Below are positions 6,189 through 14,084 of a stretch of DNA of 18,280 nucleotides, one piece after another. The first letter of the stretch is position 1. Every line of letters begins with the position of its first letter. Both the position numbers and the translations under genes were made by a program. This DNA is from Methanolobus sp. UBA118. Its GTDB lineage: Archaea > Halobacteriota > Methanosarcinia > Methanosarcinales > Methanosarcinaceae. Location: assembly GCA_002508635.1 (NCBI GenBank), contig DACO01000132.1:17775-36054 (forward strand), read 5' to 3'. Below the pieces are notes generated by a model that was given only the letters and a program-made list of their open reading frames with translations, was not told the DNA's origin and ran no database searches.

Positions 6189-7291
6189 TCCCATGAACCG
6201 GTAGCCTTGCCTTCCAGTGCCATCTTTCCTAGCACCTTCTTAAAGCGGCTGCTGACAGTGGAAGGTTGAGCATTTTCATAAGGTGTTCCCGGAAGTGGTG
6301 TAAGGTAGTGTGCATGTACCCTCCCTCCTTTTTTACAAATCCACTTTATCATTTCAAGACTCATATTCTGTTCCTCTTCGGTCTCAGCCGGGAATCCCAC
6401 TATAAAATCGACAACCGGGACAATTCCGTGTTCAAAACAGATTTCTATGCCCCTCTGACTATCCTCTGTACTGTGTCCCCTTCGTATTTCTTTTAAGATC
6501 CGGTCACTACCTGATTGTGCTCCCAGGTTCAGTTTTGTGTTATCACAATATTTCGTGATAAGTTCGATGGATTCTTCGGTAATGAATTCAGGCCTGACCT
6601 CTGAGGGGAATGTCCCGAAATATACTTTCTTATCTTCCAACTTACGAAGGCTTGAAAGCAGTTTCTCCACTTTGTCCAGTCGCGGATGAACCCCGTCACT
6701 TCCATAGGCAAGCGCATTGGAAGACGTGAACCTGAGGTCACCGTAATACTGCGCATACCTGACGACTGAATCGATGCTCCTGTGCCTGACCTTTCCTCCG
6801 AAAAGCCGTGGTGTCTGGCAATACTTGCATCTGAAGGGACAGCCCCGGCTTATTTCCAGTGGTGCCATGGCTCTTGTTGGATCAAAACAGGGATAATTGT
6901 CAAGATTTACGGGGTTTCTGGCTTCTGTAAAGATAATATCGCCTGAACTATTCTTGTATGCGATTCCTCTGACCTTGCTGACATCTTCACCGTTTTTAAG
7001 TGTTCTCACCAGCTCCGTTAATGTTTCTTCGCCTTCTCCGATGACCACATAATCAAAATAGCGAAGTGTTTCCTCAGGTGCACCGGAGGGATGAGGTCCG
7101 CCAGCGATGAACACAGAATCTGTTTCAGAGTTTTTTATTTCCCTGAATACTGAGTCTTTCTGCCTGGATGCAAAACTGTAGACCATCAGGCCATTCTCGG
7201 GCTTTTTAGCCATTTTTGCATCAGGGAGAAGCGGTGCAAGTGCGGCAAGACTATAGGAATTCTTCCTGTTCCAGCGAAAATTGATATCCAT
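6185..7291 (-). CDS. B12-binding-like/radical SAM protein, MJ_1487 type
   Basis: The product (368 residues from the ATG at 7289-7291) has a radical SAM core with CPFRCKYC: C151, C155 and C158 form the C-x3-C-x2-C cluster site. It is preceded by a B12-binding-like Rossmann half marked by GGPHPSG (64-70) and VVIGEGEET (82-90). Further core motifs are NLGAQSGSD and VDFIVGFPAETEEE, and LTPLPGTPYENA near the end. This layout matches what I know as the MJ_1487 family of methanogen radical SAM proteins, whose reaction is unknown. The classical cobalamin DxHxxG motif is not visible, so B12 binding is doubtful. The first in-frame ATG is used because family members begin about here; a TTG at 7319-7321, overlapping the upstream stop, would add 10 residues and couple translation directly. 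It is last in the isoprenoid operon. Confidence 0.88.
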   Translation of the reverse strand: MDINFRWNRKNSYSLAALAPLLPDAKMAKKPENGLMVYSFASRQKDSVFREIKNSETDSVFIAGGPHPSGAPEETLRYFDYVVIGEGEETLTELVRTLKNGEDVSKVRGIAYKNSSGDIIFTEARNPVNLDNYPCFDPTRAMAPLEISRGCPFRCKYCQTPRLFGGKVRHRSIDSVVRYAQYYGDLRFTSSNALAYGSDGVHPRLDKVEKLLSSLRKLEDKKVYFGTFPSEVRPEFITEESIELITKYCDNTKLNLGAQSGSDRILKEIRRGHSTEDSQRGIEICFEHGIVPVVDFIVGFPAETEEEQNMSLEMIKWICKKGGRVHAHYLTPLPGTPYENAQPSTVSSRFKKVLGKMALEGKATGSWE

Positions 7292-7317
7292 ATTTAAGTT
7301 TAAATCTGTAATAGCAC

Positions 7318-7719
7318 TCAAATCTCAGTTTCCACGAACCCGGAAGCAGCGTCAACCTTCACATGGTCGCCGTTCTTAAGTACCTCAAAAGGGTCCTTTT
7401 CCATTTTATCGACAAGCGGTATGCCTGAAATAATAGCACCGACTGCAACTATGGGTTCGGATTCGATATTGATCATGGCGGCAGGTGCGACCTCGTTCTT
7501 GATTAGCTGGTAGAGCACATATGAACCTACGGTCGAACCCTTTCCGTGTGGGAAGACCAGGACTTTGTCCTTAATGCACTGGCCGAAGAGCTCATGTTCG
7601 GGTTCTACTATAACTCCGGTCTTCGGATCTACATTACCAAGGAACGATATGGAATCATGCGTAAGAAGTGCCTCACCTTCTGCACTTCCTCTTGAAATGC
7701 TTCTGCATTTAATTCTCAT
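7318..7719 (-). CDS. Phosphomevalonate dehydratase small subunit (aconitase X swivel domain, DUF126)
   Basis: From the ATG at 7717-7719 the product has 133 residues and is the separate swivelling domain of aconitase X. The signature is FPHGKGSTVGSYVLY (56-70) with the family's conserved serine in GKGS (Ser62), and a C-terminal beta segment NGDHVKVDAASGFVE. With the large subunit it forms phosphomevalonate dehydratase, which converts (R)-5-phosphomevalonate to trans-anhydromevalonate 5-phosphate in the archaeal mevalonate pathway, as shown for Aeropyrum and Methanosarcina enzymes. The frame is open to 7800, but the extra 27 residues would lie inside the large-subunit gene and do not resemble the family, so the internal ATG is chosen; a GAGAGGCAGG purine-rich SD region precedes it. 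It overlaps the large subunit by 11 nt (7709-7719), typical of coupled translation of a 1:1 complex. Confidence 0.94.
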   Translation of the reverse strand: MRIKCRSISRGSAEGEALLTHDSISFLGNVDPKTGVIVEPEHELFGQCIKDKVLVFPHGKGSTVGSYVLYQLIKNEVAPAAMINIESEPIVAVGAIISGIPLVDKMEKDPFEVLKNGDHVKVDAASGFVETEI

Positions 7720-8905
7720 CGACAACACCTGCCTCTCTGATACACTGCTCGATACTTCCGTATCGTGAAGCAACCCTGCACATGCTCGGAACGTATGCAA
7801 GTGCCTTTCCGGAATTAACCATCATTGCCTTGTAGTTGTTTGAAGCAGGGGATACCACCATGCATGTGTCACAGACTACCTTTGCACCACTTTTCTCAAT
7901 GGTCTTTACCTGTTCGGCACACCTCTGTGCAACTTCCCTTGAAGTGCATACCCACATCTCTTTTTGTATGCTCTTGCCTTCAAGCATTCTTGCTATGGTC
8001 TCCAGTTCCTCAGGTGAGCAGTGGGGACAACCGACGGTGATTATATCTGTGTCAAGTCCTCCTTCTGTGAATTCTGCCGAGGCTTCATAGACATCTGCAA
8101 TCTGCTGCTTTTCGATTATTATGTTCTCGTCAGGTCTTTCAAAATTAGACCGGGTAGCTTCTGGCGTCACTTCGTCCACATGATACAATGCAACAGCACC
8201 GGATGCTGCGAGGGCTGCACCCAGTGTTTTTAGCTCATCCTTTGAGGGCTTGTTTTGCATGTAAAATATCGGTACACGACTGCCGATAGATTTTCCGGCC
8301 ACATAACCCAGTGCACCGTAATCCGAACCCGACAGTTCACAATCAACGGTGACCGCGACAACAGGCTCGCGCATCTCATCAAGATGGTATCCGTAGTTTG
8401 CGGTCTTTCCGACAAGTGCGGCAGATAGGGCGGAGGGTCCGCCTTCCCTGTTTGTTCTTGCTCCGATCACGGAGTTGGCATAAGACACTGCGGATGATTC
8501 ACTCCATGCAAGGTGGTCTCCCAGTTTTGCATCAAAACCTTCCAGATAATAGGGTGTGCATGTACATTTTGTCCTGATGCCAAGGCTTTTGTAGGCATCT
8601 ATGATCTCCTGCTGCTTTCTGGCAAAACCAGGTTCAATTCCCATCTCCTTCCAGCGGAGCATATCCATACCTGCGGGGTTGAGTATAGCAGGAACCTTTA
8701 CCTTTCCTTCAAGGTCGGATATCCATTCAAGTCCTGCATCTCCGATGGTCTTGTAGGATACACCGGCTATCTGGGCGCTTTTTATGGGTATCAGACTGTC
8801 GGCCCCGTATATATCCCCGAGCGCCACAAGTATTTCTATGGCCTTGCGGAGGGTTTCACCGTATTCCCCTTCAAGGGTCTTTTCTTCTTCCTTTGTAAGA
8901 TACAT
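7709..8905 (-). CDS. Phosphomevalonate dehydratase large subunit (aconitase X catalytic domain)
   Basis: The 398-residue product is a full-length aconitase X catalytic subunit (DUF521). Cysteines likely to hold the Fe-S cluster are C114 or C116 in RTKCTCTPYY, C293 and C296 in GCPHC, and C345 and C348 in CDTCMVV. The stretch SSAVSYANSVIGARTNREG (137-155) and the LSGSDYGALGY segment are family hallmarks. With the small subunit it dehydrates 5-phosphomevalonate to trans-anhydromevalonate 5-phosphate in the cytoplasm. In a methanogen, adjacent to a UbiD-type decarboxylase gene, this assignment is much more likely than the hydroxyproline-type aconitase X functions known in bacteria. The ATG at 8903-8905 lies 34 nt after the decarboxylase stop; no strong SD is seen. 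The 3' end overlaps the small-subunit gene. Confidence 0.95.
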   Translation of the reverse strand: MYLTKEEEKTLEGEYGETLRKAIEILVALGDIYGADSLIPIKSAQIAGVSYKTIGDAGLEWISDLEGKVKVPAILNPAGMDMLRWKEMGIEPGFARKQQEIIDAYKSLGIRTKCTCTPYYLEGFDAKLGDHLAWSESSAVSYANSVIGARTNREGGPSALSAALVGKTANYGYHLDEMREPVVAVTVDCELSGSDYGALGYVAGKSIGSRVPIFYMQNKPSKDELKTLGAALAASGAVALYHVDEVTPEATRSNFERPDENIIIEKQQIADVYEASAEFTEGGLDTDIITVGCPHCSPEELETIARMLEGKSIQKEMWVCTSREVAQRCAEQVKTIEKSGAKVVCDTCMVVSPASNNYKAMMVNSGKALAYVPSMCRVASRYGSIEQCIREAGVVDEN

Positions 8906-8939
8906 TGGAATCTCGTATCACTTAAATCATAAATTTGGC

Positions 8940-10199
8940 TTATTCGGGCATTTTTGCCCTTTCGAAGTTCTCTGCCTCTGCAAGCACCTTAGTTGCATCG
9001 ATTCCGACCTTTGTGGTGGTTCCGTCCGGAGCACCCCTGGGGTCAAGGGAACTTCCCCGGACATTGGGTATTATCATGATGTCCTTATCCCCCTTTACCC
9101 TTGTAGCAATTGCAAATTCCACATCCTGCATATCGAAAATGTCGATATCTTCGTCGACCACGACAACATGCTTCAGGCTGGTATGGCTGGCAAATGCCGC
9201 CATGATTGCATTCTTCCCGTCACCTTCGGTCTGTTTCTCTATCTGGACTACAGCATGCAGGTAACAGCAGCCGCCTTCTGTGAGTACTACATTCTTTACG
9301 GTGGTTACCTCACTTACCGCCTTGTAGATCCTTGGCTCATACGGTACTCCCATCATCAGAAGGTGTTCGGGTCCGGCAGGAAGTATGCCGTGGTAGATTG
9401 GATCCTTGCGGTGCAGTATCTTTGTGATGTGTATCACAGGTTCCTGTCTCACATGGTCGTATGTGCCGGTGATATCCACAAAAGGACCTTCATCAACCCG
9501 CTCTTCTGGGTCAATATATCCTTCAAGGACTATCTCTGCATGCGGGACCTTTATACCGTTGCTGCATTCGAACAGTTCGACAGGCTTGCCCCTGAGCGCT
9601 GCAGCGTAGTTGAATTCCTTGCCTGCTGGAACTCTTGTGGTAGAGGCGTAAGTGACTGCCGGGTCTGCACCGAGAACTATTGCTATTGGCAGTTTTTCTC
9701 CTTTCTCAGCAGCTTTTTTGTGCAGCACATAGGTATGCCTTGGAGCCACAAGCCTTGCAGCAATCCTGTTCTTATCGACCACAAGCATCCTGTGGATTGC
9801 CGCATTCATGACACCATCATATTCGGTAACTACCACGCCTGCGGTAATGTAGGGTCCCCCGTCCCTTTCAAAATGCGTCATTATGGGTAGTTTTGTCAGG
9901 TCTACATCTGTTTGCACAACTTCCTTTGTGGGAGAATCCTCAACCAGTAAGACTTCACCCTCCGGGTTTATTTCCGAGAGCTTCTGTATGATCATATCTT
10001 TTTCCACGCCGAGCATTGCTGCGAGCTCGTCTCTGGAACCCAGGACATTCATGATAGCCCGGCTGCCGTCGATATCATGAAAAAGTACAGGAGCATTGGT
10101 CTGTTTTGCAATTTTCGGAGCTTCAAACACCTTTGACACGGGATCTTTGATCTCAACCAGCTTCCCGTTCTCTTTGAGTTTTTCGATGAATTCCCTCAT
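8940..10199 (-). CDS. UbiD-family decarboxylase, anhydromevalonate phosphate decarboxylase
   Basis: The 419-residue protein is a full-length UbiD-family decarboxylase, which uses prenylated FMN made by a UbiX-type enzyme (not encoded in this window). Family markers are RHTYVLHKKAAEKGEKLPIA (154-173), the acidic segment ERVDEGPFVDITGTYD (233-248) carrying conserved Glu and Asp, and DEDIDIFDMQDVEFAIATR (349-367). As the first gene of the operon, directly ahead of both phosphomevalonate dehydratase subunits, it most likely decarboxylates trans-anhydromevalonate 5-phosphate to isopentenyl phosphate, which isopentenyl phosphate kinase then converts to IPP. The alternative, a ubiquinone- or menaquinone-type UbiD, is less likely in this neighbourhood. 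The ATG at 10197-10199 follows a weak GGATGAT purine element. AT-rich boxes at 10245-10268 upstream could be the operon promoter. Confidence 0.94.
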   Translation of the reverse strand: MREFIEKLKENGKLVEIKDPVSKVFEAPKIAKQTNAPVLFHDIDGSRAIMNVLGSRDELAAMLGVEKDMIIQKLSEINPEGEVLLVEDSPTKEVVQTDVDLTKLPIMTHFERDGGPYITAGVVVTEYDGVMNAAIHRMLVVDKNRIAARLVAPRHTYVLHKKAAEKGEKLPIAIVLGADPAVTYASTTRVPAGKEFNYAAALRGKPVELFECSNGIKVPHAEIVLEGYIDPEERVDEGPFVDITGTYDHVRQEPVIHITKILHRKDPIYHGILPAGPEHLLMMGVPYEPRIYKAVSEVTTVKNVVLTEGGCCYLHAVVQIEKQTEGDGKNAIMAAFASHTSLKHVVVVDEDIDIFDMQDVEFAIATRVKGDKDIMIIPNVRGSSLDPRGAPDGTTTKVGIDATKVLAEAENFERAKMPE

Positions 10200-10244
10200 A
10201 GTATCATCCGTATTACAGGTATATGGATAGTTAAAGGAAATTGT

Positions 10245-10268
10245 TGCTTTAAATCATTATCTTAAGTA
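10245..10268 (-). promoter_or_regulatory. Probable promoter of the archaeal mevalonate operon
   Basis: On the minus strand the stretch includes TACTTAAGATAATGATTTAAA, two AT-rich TATA-like boxes about 45-65 nt upstream of the decarboxylase ATG. Either would give a leader of about 20-40 nt. Which one is used cannot be decided by eye. The preceding ABC ATPase gene ends at 10320, so this is the only space for a promoter. Confidence 0.35.
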
Positions 10269-10319
10269 CGAACTAAATAGATTGAAAAATAGTATCATCG
10301 ACTAAAGTCATTTGAAGAC

Positions 10320-11132
10320 TCAGTATATCGCATGATAGTAACCATTATTTCCTGTAAGCTTTACAGGCAGCCCGAAAAGATCTGACAGCTTATCTTCACT
10401 GAGAATGTCTTCCTTTTTCCCGTCAGCAAAGATTCTTCCTTCCTTCAACAGTACAATCCTGTCAATTTCGGGTATGATGTCATCTAGTTCGTGGGTTACA
10501 AGGACTATGCTCTTTCCGGCAGATGCGATCTTTCTTGTCATCTCCCTGAACTGGTGATGGCTTTTCATGTCAAGGCTGTTTGTGGGCTCATCGAGTACCA
10601 GGATATGAGGATCGTGAACAAGAGCCCGTCCTATGAGCAATCTTCTGGCCTCCCCTGTTGACATCTCGGATATCAGTTTATCCGAAAGTCTAGTGATCTC
10701 GAGAAATTTCATCACTTCACGGACCGTAGCTACCATTTCCAGCGTAACCTTATGATTTGAATAGATGCCTATACTGCTGAAGAAACCGGAAAGTACAACC
10801 TCAAAACCACTTATGCCCCTGTTATACTCCTGCTGTAGGTCTCCTGAAACGATTCCCAGAAGGTCCCTGAGATCAAAGAGACTCCATTTGTCCTTTCCCA
10901 GTATTCTGATTGCCAGATCCTTGCTGTCAGCCCTGGGGCGGTAATCACCTGTGATGACCTTTATCAGGGATGATTTGCCAGACCCGTTGGGTCCTATTAT
11001 GGCTATGTTCTCACCTTTATTGATTTGCAGGTCTACAGAGTCCAGTATCTTCCGATCTTTTCTGGACACTGTTATATTCTTCATCTCGATGAGGGGTGTT
11101 TTTGAGTCTACTGCATTTTTTGTTGACGACAT
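10320..11132 (-). CDS. ABC transporter ATP-binding protein, ModF/YlmA-like (orphan ATPase)
   Basis: The 270-residue protein is one complete ABC nucleotide-binding domain. It has Walker A GPNGSGKSS (47-55), a Q-loop near GDLQQEY (97-103), the signature STGEARR (158-164; the usual second-position Gly of LSGGE is Thr), Walker B ILVLDEPTNSLD (177-188) and the H-loop histidine in VTHELDD (H214). The insert with GFFSSIGIYSNHKVT (116-130) and the overall pattern recall the ModF/YlmA group (COG1119), whose members are often encoded without a permease. No membrane or binding protein gene is adjacent here, so transport is not established. The ATG at 11130-11132 has no SD; Met17 is an alternative, but it would remove the start of the domain. 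The gene stands alone, 150 bp from the DUF389 gene upstream of it. Confidence 0.9.
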   Translation of the reverse strand: MSSTKNAVDSKTPLIEMKNITVSRKDRKILDSVDLQINKGENIAIIGPNGSGKSSLIKVITGDYRPRADSKDLAIRILGKDKWSLFDLRDLLGIVSGDLQQEYNRGISGFEVVLSGFFSSIGIYSNHKVTLEMVATVREVMKFLEITRLSDKLISEMSTGEARRLLIGRALVHDPHILVLDEPTNSLDMKSHHQFREMTRKIASAGKSIVLVTHELDDIIPEIDRIVLLKEGRIFADGKKEDILSEDKLSDLFGLPVKLTGNNGYYHAIY

Positions 11133-11205
11133 CTTCGGTCACACAGTCCAATTCAGAATTAGCTTGTTTTTCCCGTTTAACCTCATCAACACTAATAAAG
11201 TTTTG

Positions 11206-12575
11206 CAGAAATGTACGTCTGCCATCTGCTTTTTAGAAAAAAGTCGTTTTTTGATATGGTGCCCAAAAGAAAAACCAAGCTTTCAGGCGGATTGCTGTGA
11301 TTGAATGAACTCAACAGTTACAACAGGATTCAGACCTGTATTCTCTTTCAGACGTTCATCAACCTGGGTGGCAACATCGGGAGGGATGTCCTGTCCTTCC
11401 CGGTAACCTATGATTATGGAAACCTCGGGAGGATAATTTAGCAAAAAGTCTGTAGATGTGTAGTCAATTGTTGTATCGAGAAGGAGAACCCCCTGGTCAG
11501 CATAACCTGTTTCCTCATACATAGTCTCTATCTCCTGCTTCATCTCTTCTTGAAACAGTGTGCTCTGGTAAGAGGTATATGTGACCACTGCAAGCACAAT
11601 AGAAAGTACAGCAATGGCAACCACAAGAACACCTACACGTACTATTACAGATATACGTGCACGACCAATCGCAGTTTTCTCCATGGGCCTGAAACCCGAG
11701 ATCCAGAAAAGGACAAGTGCAGATACATTTATTGCAAGCAGGTTCACAAGTACGAGCACACCTGCGGTGAGTGTAACTCCAGTAAGGCCCCATGCAATTC
11801 CAAGTCCGGCAGTTGCTGCAGGCGGAACAAGTGCAACAGCAATAGCAACTCCTACGAGTGCTGATCCTGCACCACGCATGATACTGATACCACCTGCAAG
11901 TCCAGAACCAAGAGCAAGGAAAAGGGACAGGAAATTAGGACTTGTGCGCTCGGCAATTTGTGGTATAGTACGAATATCAAGTCCAGGAGCTACAAGTGTG
12001 GTCTGCTGTACAATATATCCGATGATAGCGGCGGTTGCGATTGCAGCAAGAAGGCCGGTAACCTGTAATATCACTCCTCTTGATGCAAGTTTTCTGTAGT
12101 CAAGTACCGTTCCTACACTTGCAGAGATGGCCGGCCCCATAAGCGGGGCAACCACCATGGCTCCAATAATTGTCGCAGCCGAGTCGAGTAGCAGCCCTCC
12201 GGTAGCAATGACTGTGCTCAGGATAAGGAATGCAAAGAATGTCGAGGTAGCAGGTGCAAGTTCTTCAGCGCGCGCAATGAGTTCTTCCCTGGCGATCCGT
12301 TTGCCTGAGAAGCGCTTTTGCAATGCTCCGATCCTTTCAGAAACCACGAGCTCAGGAGAGAAAACTATTGCATAGGAGTCCTTGCTTATACCTGCATCTC
12401 GCAGTTTCTCCATTATAGGTTCAACACCTATCGGAGGGATCGGAAACTGCACAAGGGCTTCAAAATTTCCTCTTCCTGTTTCTTCCCATACCGCGTAATC
12501 GATTTCTTCTTCGTCAAGCACGGCCAGCACTGGCTCTCGTTTTCCATTTGGGATTAGTACTTGAACTACTCGCAT
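11206..12575 (-). repeat. Tandem gene duplication, copy 1 (DUF389 gene plus 3' flank)
   Basis: This segment and 12610-13977 are two adjacent copies of one unit. The coding parts align without a gap at a constant offset of 1402 bp. The similarity continues about 75 bp past the stop codon through an A/T-rich block with the shared words CTTTCAGGC, AAGAAAAA, TCGTTTTT, TTTTTAGAAAAA and CAGAAA. The 5' flanks do not match, so the copies have separate leaders. Confidence 0.8.
11283..12575 (-). CDS. DUF389 family membrane protein, copy 1
   Basis: The 430-residue product has three parts. A soluble N-terminal domain (about 1-105) begins MRVVQVLIPNGKREPVLAVL. A hydrophobic DUF389 core follows (about 108-290), with FAFLILSTVIATGGLLLDSA, TIIGAMVVAPLMGP and AIAVALVPPAATAGLGIAWG as hallmarks. 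A further membrane segment (about 311-333) leads into a soluble C-terminal domain (about 340-430). DUF389 (TIGR00341-like) proteins are membrane proteins of unknown function; no transport substrate or catalytic residue can be named. The ATG at 12573-12575 has an AAGGTG SD about 9 nt upstream. It has a very close paralogue immediately upstream, with equal length and no gaps. By eye count the two proteins differ at 36 of the first 310 residues but at 58 of the last 120. Confidence 0.9.
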   Translation of the reverse strand: MRVVQVLIPNGKREPVLAVLDEEEIDYAVWEETGRGNFEALVQFPIPPIGVEPIMEKLRDAGISKDSYAIVFSPELVVSERIGALQKRFSGKRIAREELIARAEELAPATSTFFAFLILSTVIATGGLLLDSAATIIGAMVVAPLMGPAISASVGTVLDYRKLASRGVILQVTGLLAAIATAAIIGYIVQQTTLVAPGLDIRTIPQIAERTSPNFLSLFLALGSGLAGGISIMRGAGSALVGVAIAVALVPPAATAGLGIAWGLTGVTLTAGVLVLVNLLAINVSALVLFWISGFRPMEKTAIGRARISVIVRVGVLVVAIAVLSIVLAVVTYTSYQSTLFQEEMKQEIETMYEETGYADQGVLLLDTTIDYTSTDFLLNYPPEVSIIIGYREGQDIPPDVATQVDERLKENTGLNPVVTVEFIQSQQSA

Positions 12576-12609
12576 TTATTACACCTTCTTAAGTTAATTT
12601 CAAAATTCA

Positions 12610-13977
12610 CAGAAACACATGTCTGCTGTCATTTTTAGAAAAAGAATCGTTTTTACAGTACACCCGAAGAAAAAGCTAAAACTTTCAGGCAGCCTGTTGC
12701 GATTCGATGAATCCAACCCTTACGACGACATCCATCCCAATAGTATCCTTGAGACGATCATCGACCCTTTGGGCAATGTCGGGTGGTATGGTCTGCCCTG
12801 CCTGATAGCCTATCAGTACGGAAGCCGTGGGAGGATCACCCAGCAGAAGGTCTGCAGGTTCATACTCTACATTTGTACTTACAAGTATCACTCCCTCTTC
12901 AGCCCACCCGGATTCATCATACATGTTCTGTACTTCCTGTTGGATCTGTTCCTGGACCAGGGATGTTTCGTAGGTGGAATATGTGACAAGTGCGAGTACA
13001 ATAGAAAGGATAGCAATGGCAATCAAAAGGATGACCGCACGTCCGATCACAGCTTTACGAGCACGACCGACTGCAGTTTCCTCCATGGGCCTGAACCCCG
13101 AGATCCAGAAAAGGGCAAGTGCGGATACATTGATAGCAAGCAGGTTTACCAGTACCAGTACAGATGCAGTAAGTGCCACTCCTGGCAGGCCCCAGGCAAT
13201 CCCAAGTCCGGCGGTCGCCGCAGGTGGAACGAGTGCAACTGCAATTGCAACTCCTACCAGTGTTGATCCGGAACCGCGCATGATGCTTATGGCTCCGGCA
13301 AGTCCTGAACCAAGGGCAAGGAAAAGGGACAGGAAGTTCGGGCTTGTACGTTCGGCGACCTGGGGGATCTCACGGATATCCAGTCCGGCTGGTACAAGTA
13401 TCGTCTGCTGAACGAGGTAACCGATGATCGCGGCGGTTGCGATTGCAGCCAGAAGGCCGGTAACCTGCAGTATAACGCCTCTGGATGCGAGCTTTCTTAA
13501 GTCAAGGATTGTTCCTACACTGGCGGACACTGCAGGTCCCATAAGCGGGGCAACTACCATGGCTCCGATAATTGTTGCGGCCGAGTCGAGAAGCAGTCCT
13601 CCGGTAGCAATAATAGTACTTAGAATAAGGAATGCAAAGAATGTCGAGGTGGCAGGTGCAAGATCTTCTGCACGCGCAATTAGCTCCTCCCTGGCAATAC
13701 GTTTGCCCGAGTATTTTTTTTGCAATTTACCCAGGCGGGAAGAAACAACTGTCTCAGGAGAATAAACTACAGCATAGGTATCTTTGCTTATACCTGCCTC
13801 CAGCAGTTTCTCAAATATGGGTTCAACACCAATGGGAGGAATGGGGAACTGTACAAGGGCTTCAAAATCTCCTCTTCCTGTTTCTTCCCATACCGCATAA
13901 TCGATTTCTTCTTCGTCAAGCACAGCCAGTACTGGCTCCCGTTTTCCATTTGGGATAAGCACCTGAACTATTCGCAT
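12610..13977 (-). repeat. Tandem gene duplication, copy 2 (DUF389 gene plus 3' flank)
   Basis: This is the partner of 11206-12575. The shared 3' flank (12610-12684) lies between this gene's stop and the start of copy 1, showing that the duplicated unit included the end of the transcript. A small compensated indel in the flank (near 12644) is the only length change seen. Confidence 0.8.
12685..13977 (-). CDS. DUF389 family membrane protein, copy 2
   Basis: At 430 residues this is the upstream twin of the DUF389 protein at 11283-12575, with the same N-terminal soluble domain, multi-span core and C-terminal domain. Overall identity is about 78 percent by my hand count, about 88 percent over residues 1-310 and about 52 percent over 311-430. 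The conserved core motifs (GGLLLDSAATIIGAMVVAPL, SPNFLSLFLALGSGLAG, ALVPPAATAGLGIAWG) are identical or nearly so, so both copies are probably functional. The ATG at 13975-13977 lacks an SD. A TATA-like ACTTAATAAAG (minus strand, about 14020-14031) would place transcription start around 14000, with a leader of about 20 nt. Copy 1 has a clear SD and a different leader, so the twins may be expressed differently. Confidence 0.9.
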   Translation of the reverse strand: MRIVQVLIPNGKREPVLAVLDEEEIDYAVWEETGRGDFEALVQFPIPPIGVEPIFEKLLEAGISKDTYAVVYSPETVVSSRLGKLQKKYSGKRIAREELIARAEDLAPATSTFFAFLILSTIIATGGLLLDSAATIIGAMVVAPLMGPAVSASVGTILDLRKLASRGVILQVTGLLAAIATAAIIGYLVQQTILVPAGLDIREIPQVAERTSPNFLSLFLALGSGLAGAISIMRGSGSTLVGVAIAVALVPPAATAGLGIAWGLPGVALTASVLVLVNLLAINVSALALFWISGFRPMEETAVGRARKAVIGRAVILLIAIAILSIVLALVTYSTYETSLVQEQIQQEVQNMYDESGWAEEGVILVSTNVEYEPADLLLGDPPTASVLIGYQAGQTIPPDIAQRVDDRLKDTIGMDVVVRVGFIESQQAA

Positions 13978-14084
13978 AATTTACAATTACTTGCTGAAGA
14001 TATAGTCCTGTATGAAACTTTATTAAGTAAGGTTTCTTCCGGTTTTAATTACCTGTATTGGAGGTATTTTCAAAAAAGTTATCT

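Noticed and set aside
7720..7800. N-terminal extension of 27 codons for the phosphomevalonate dehydratase small subunit
   Set aside because: It lies inside the large-subunit gene and does not resemble the family; the ATG at 7719 gives the expected 133-residue protein.
8784..9890. 368-codon plus-strand open frame across the decarboxylase gene
   Set aside because: It is antisense to the UbiD-family gene, has an implausible Cys/His/Tyr-rich composition and no SD; the minus-strand gene is clearly real.
12619..13266. 215-codon plus-strand frame over the 3' flank and end of DUF389 copy 2
   Set aside because: It is antisense to a conserved membrane protein gene, with a low-complexity composition. 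The similar frame over copy 1 (11550-11864) arises only because the two genes are duplicates.
11206..13977. Duplicated DUF389 block considered as a mobile element or assembly artefact
   Set aside because: There are no transposase, terminal repeats or target duplications, and the copies differ by about 22 percent at the protein level, so it is neither an assembly error nor a recent insertion.
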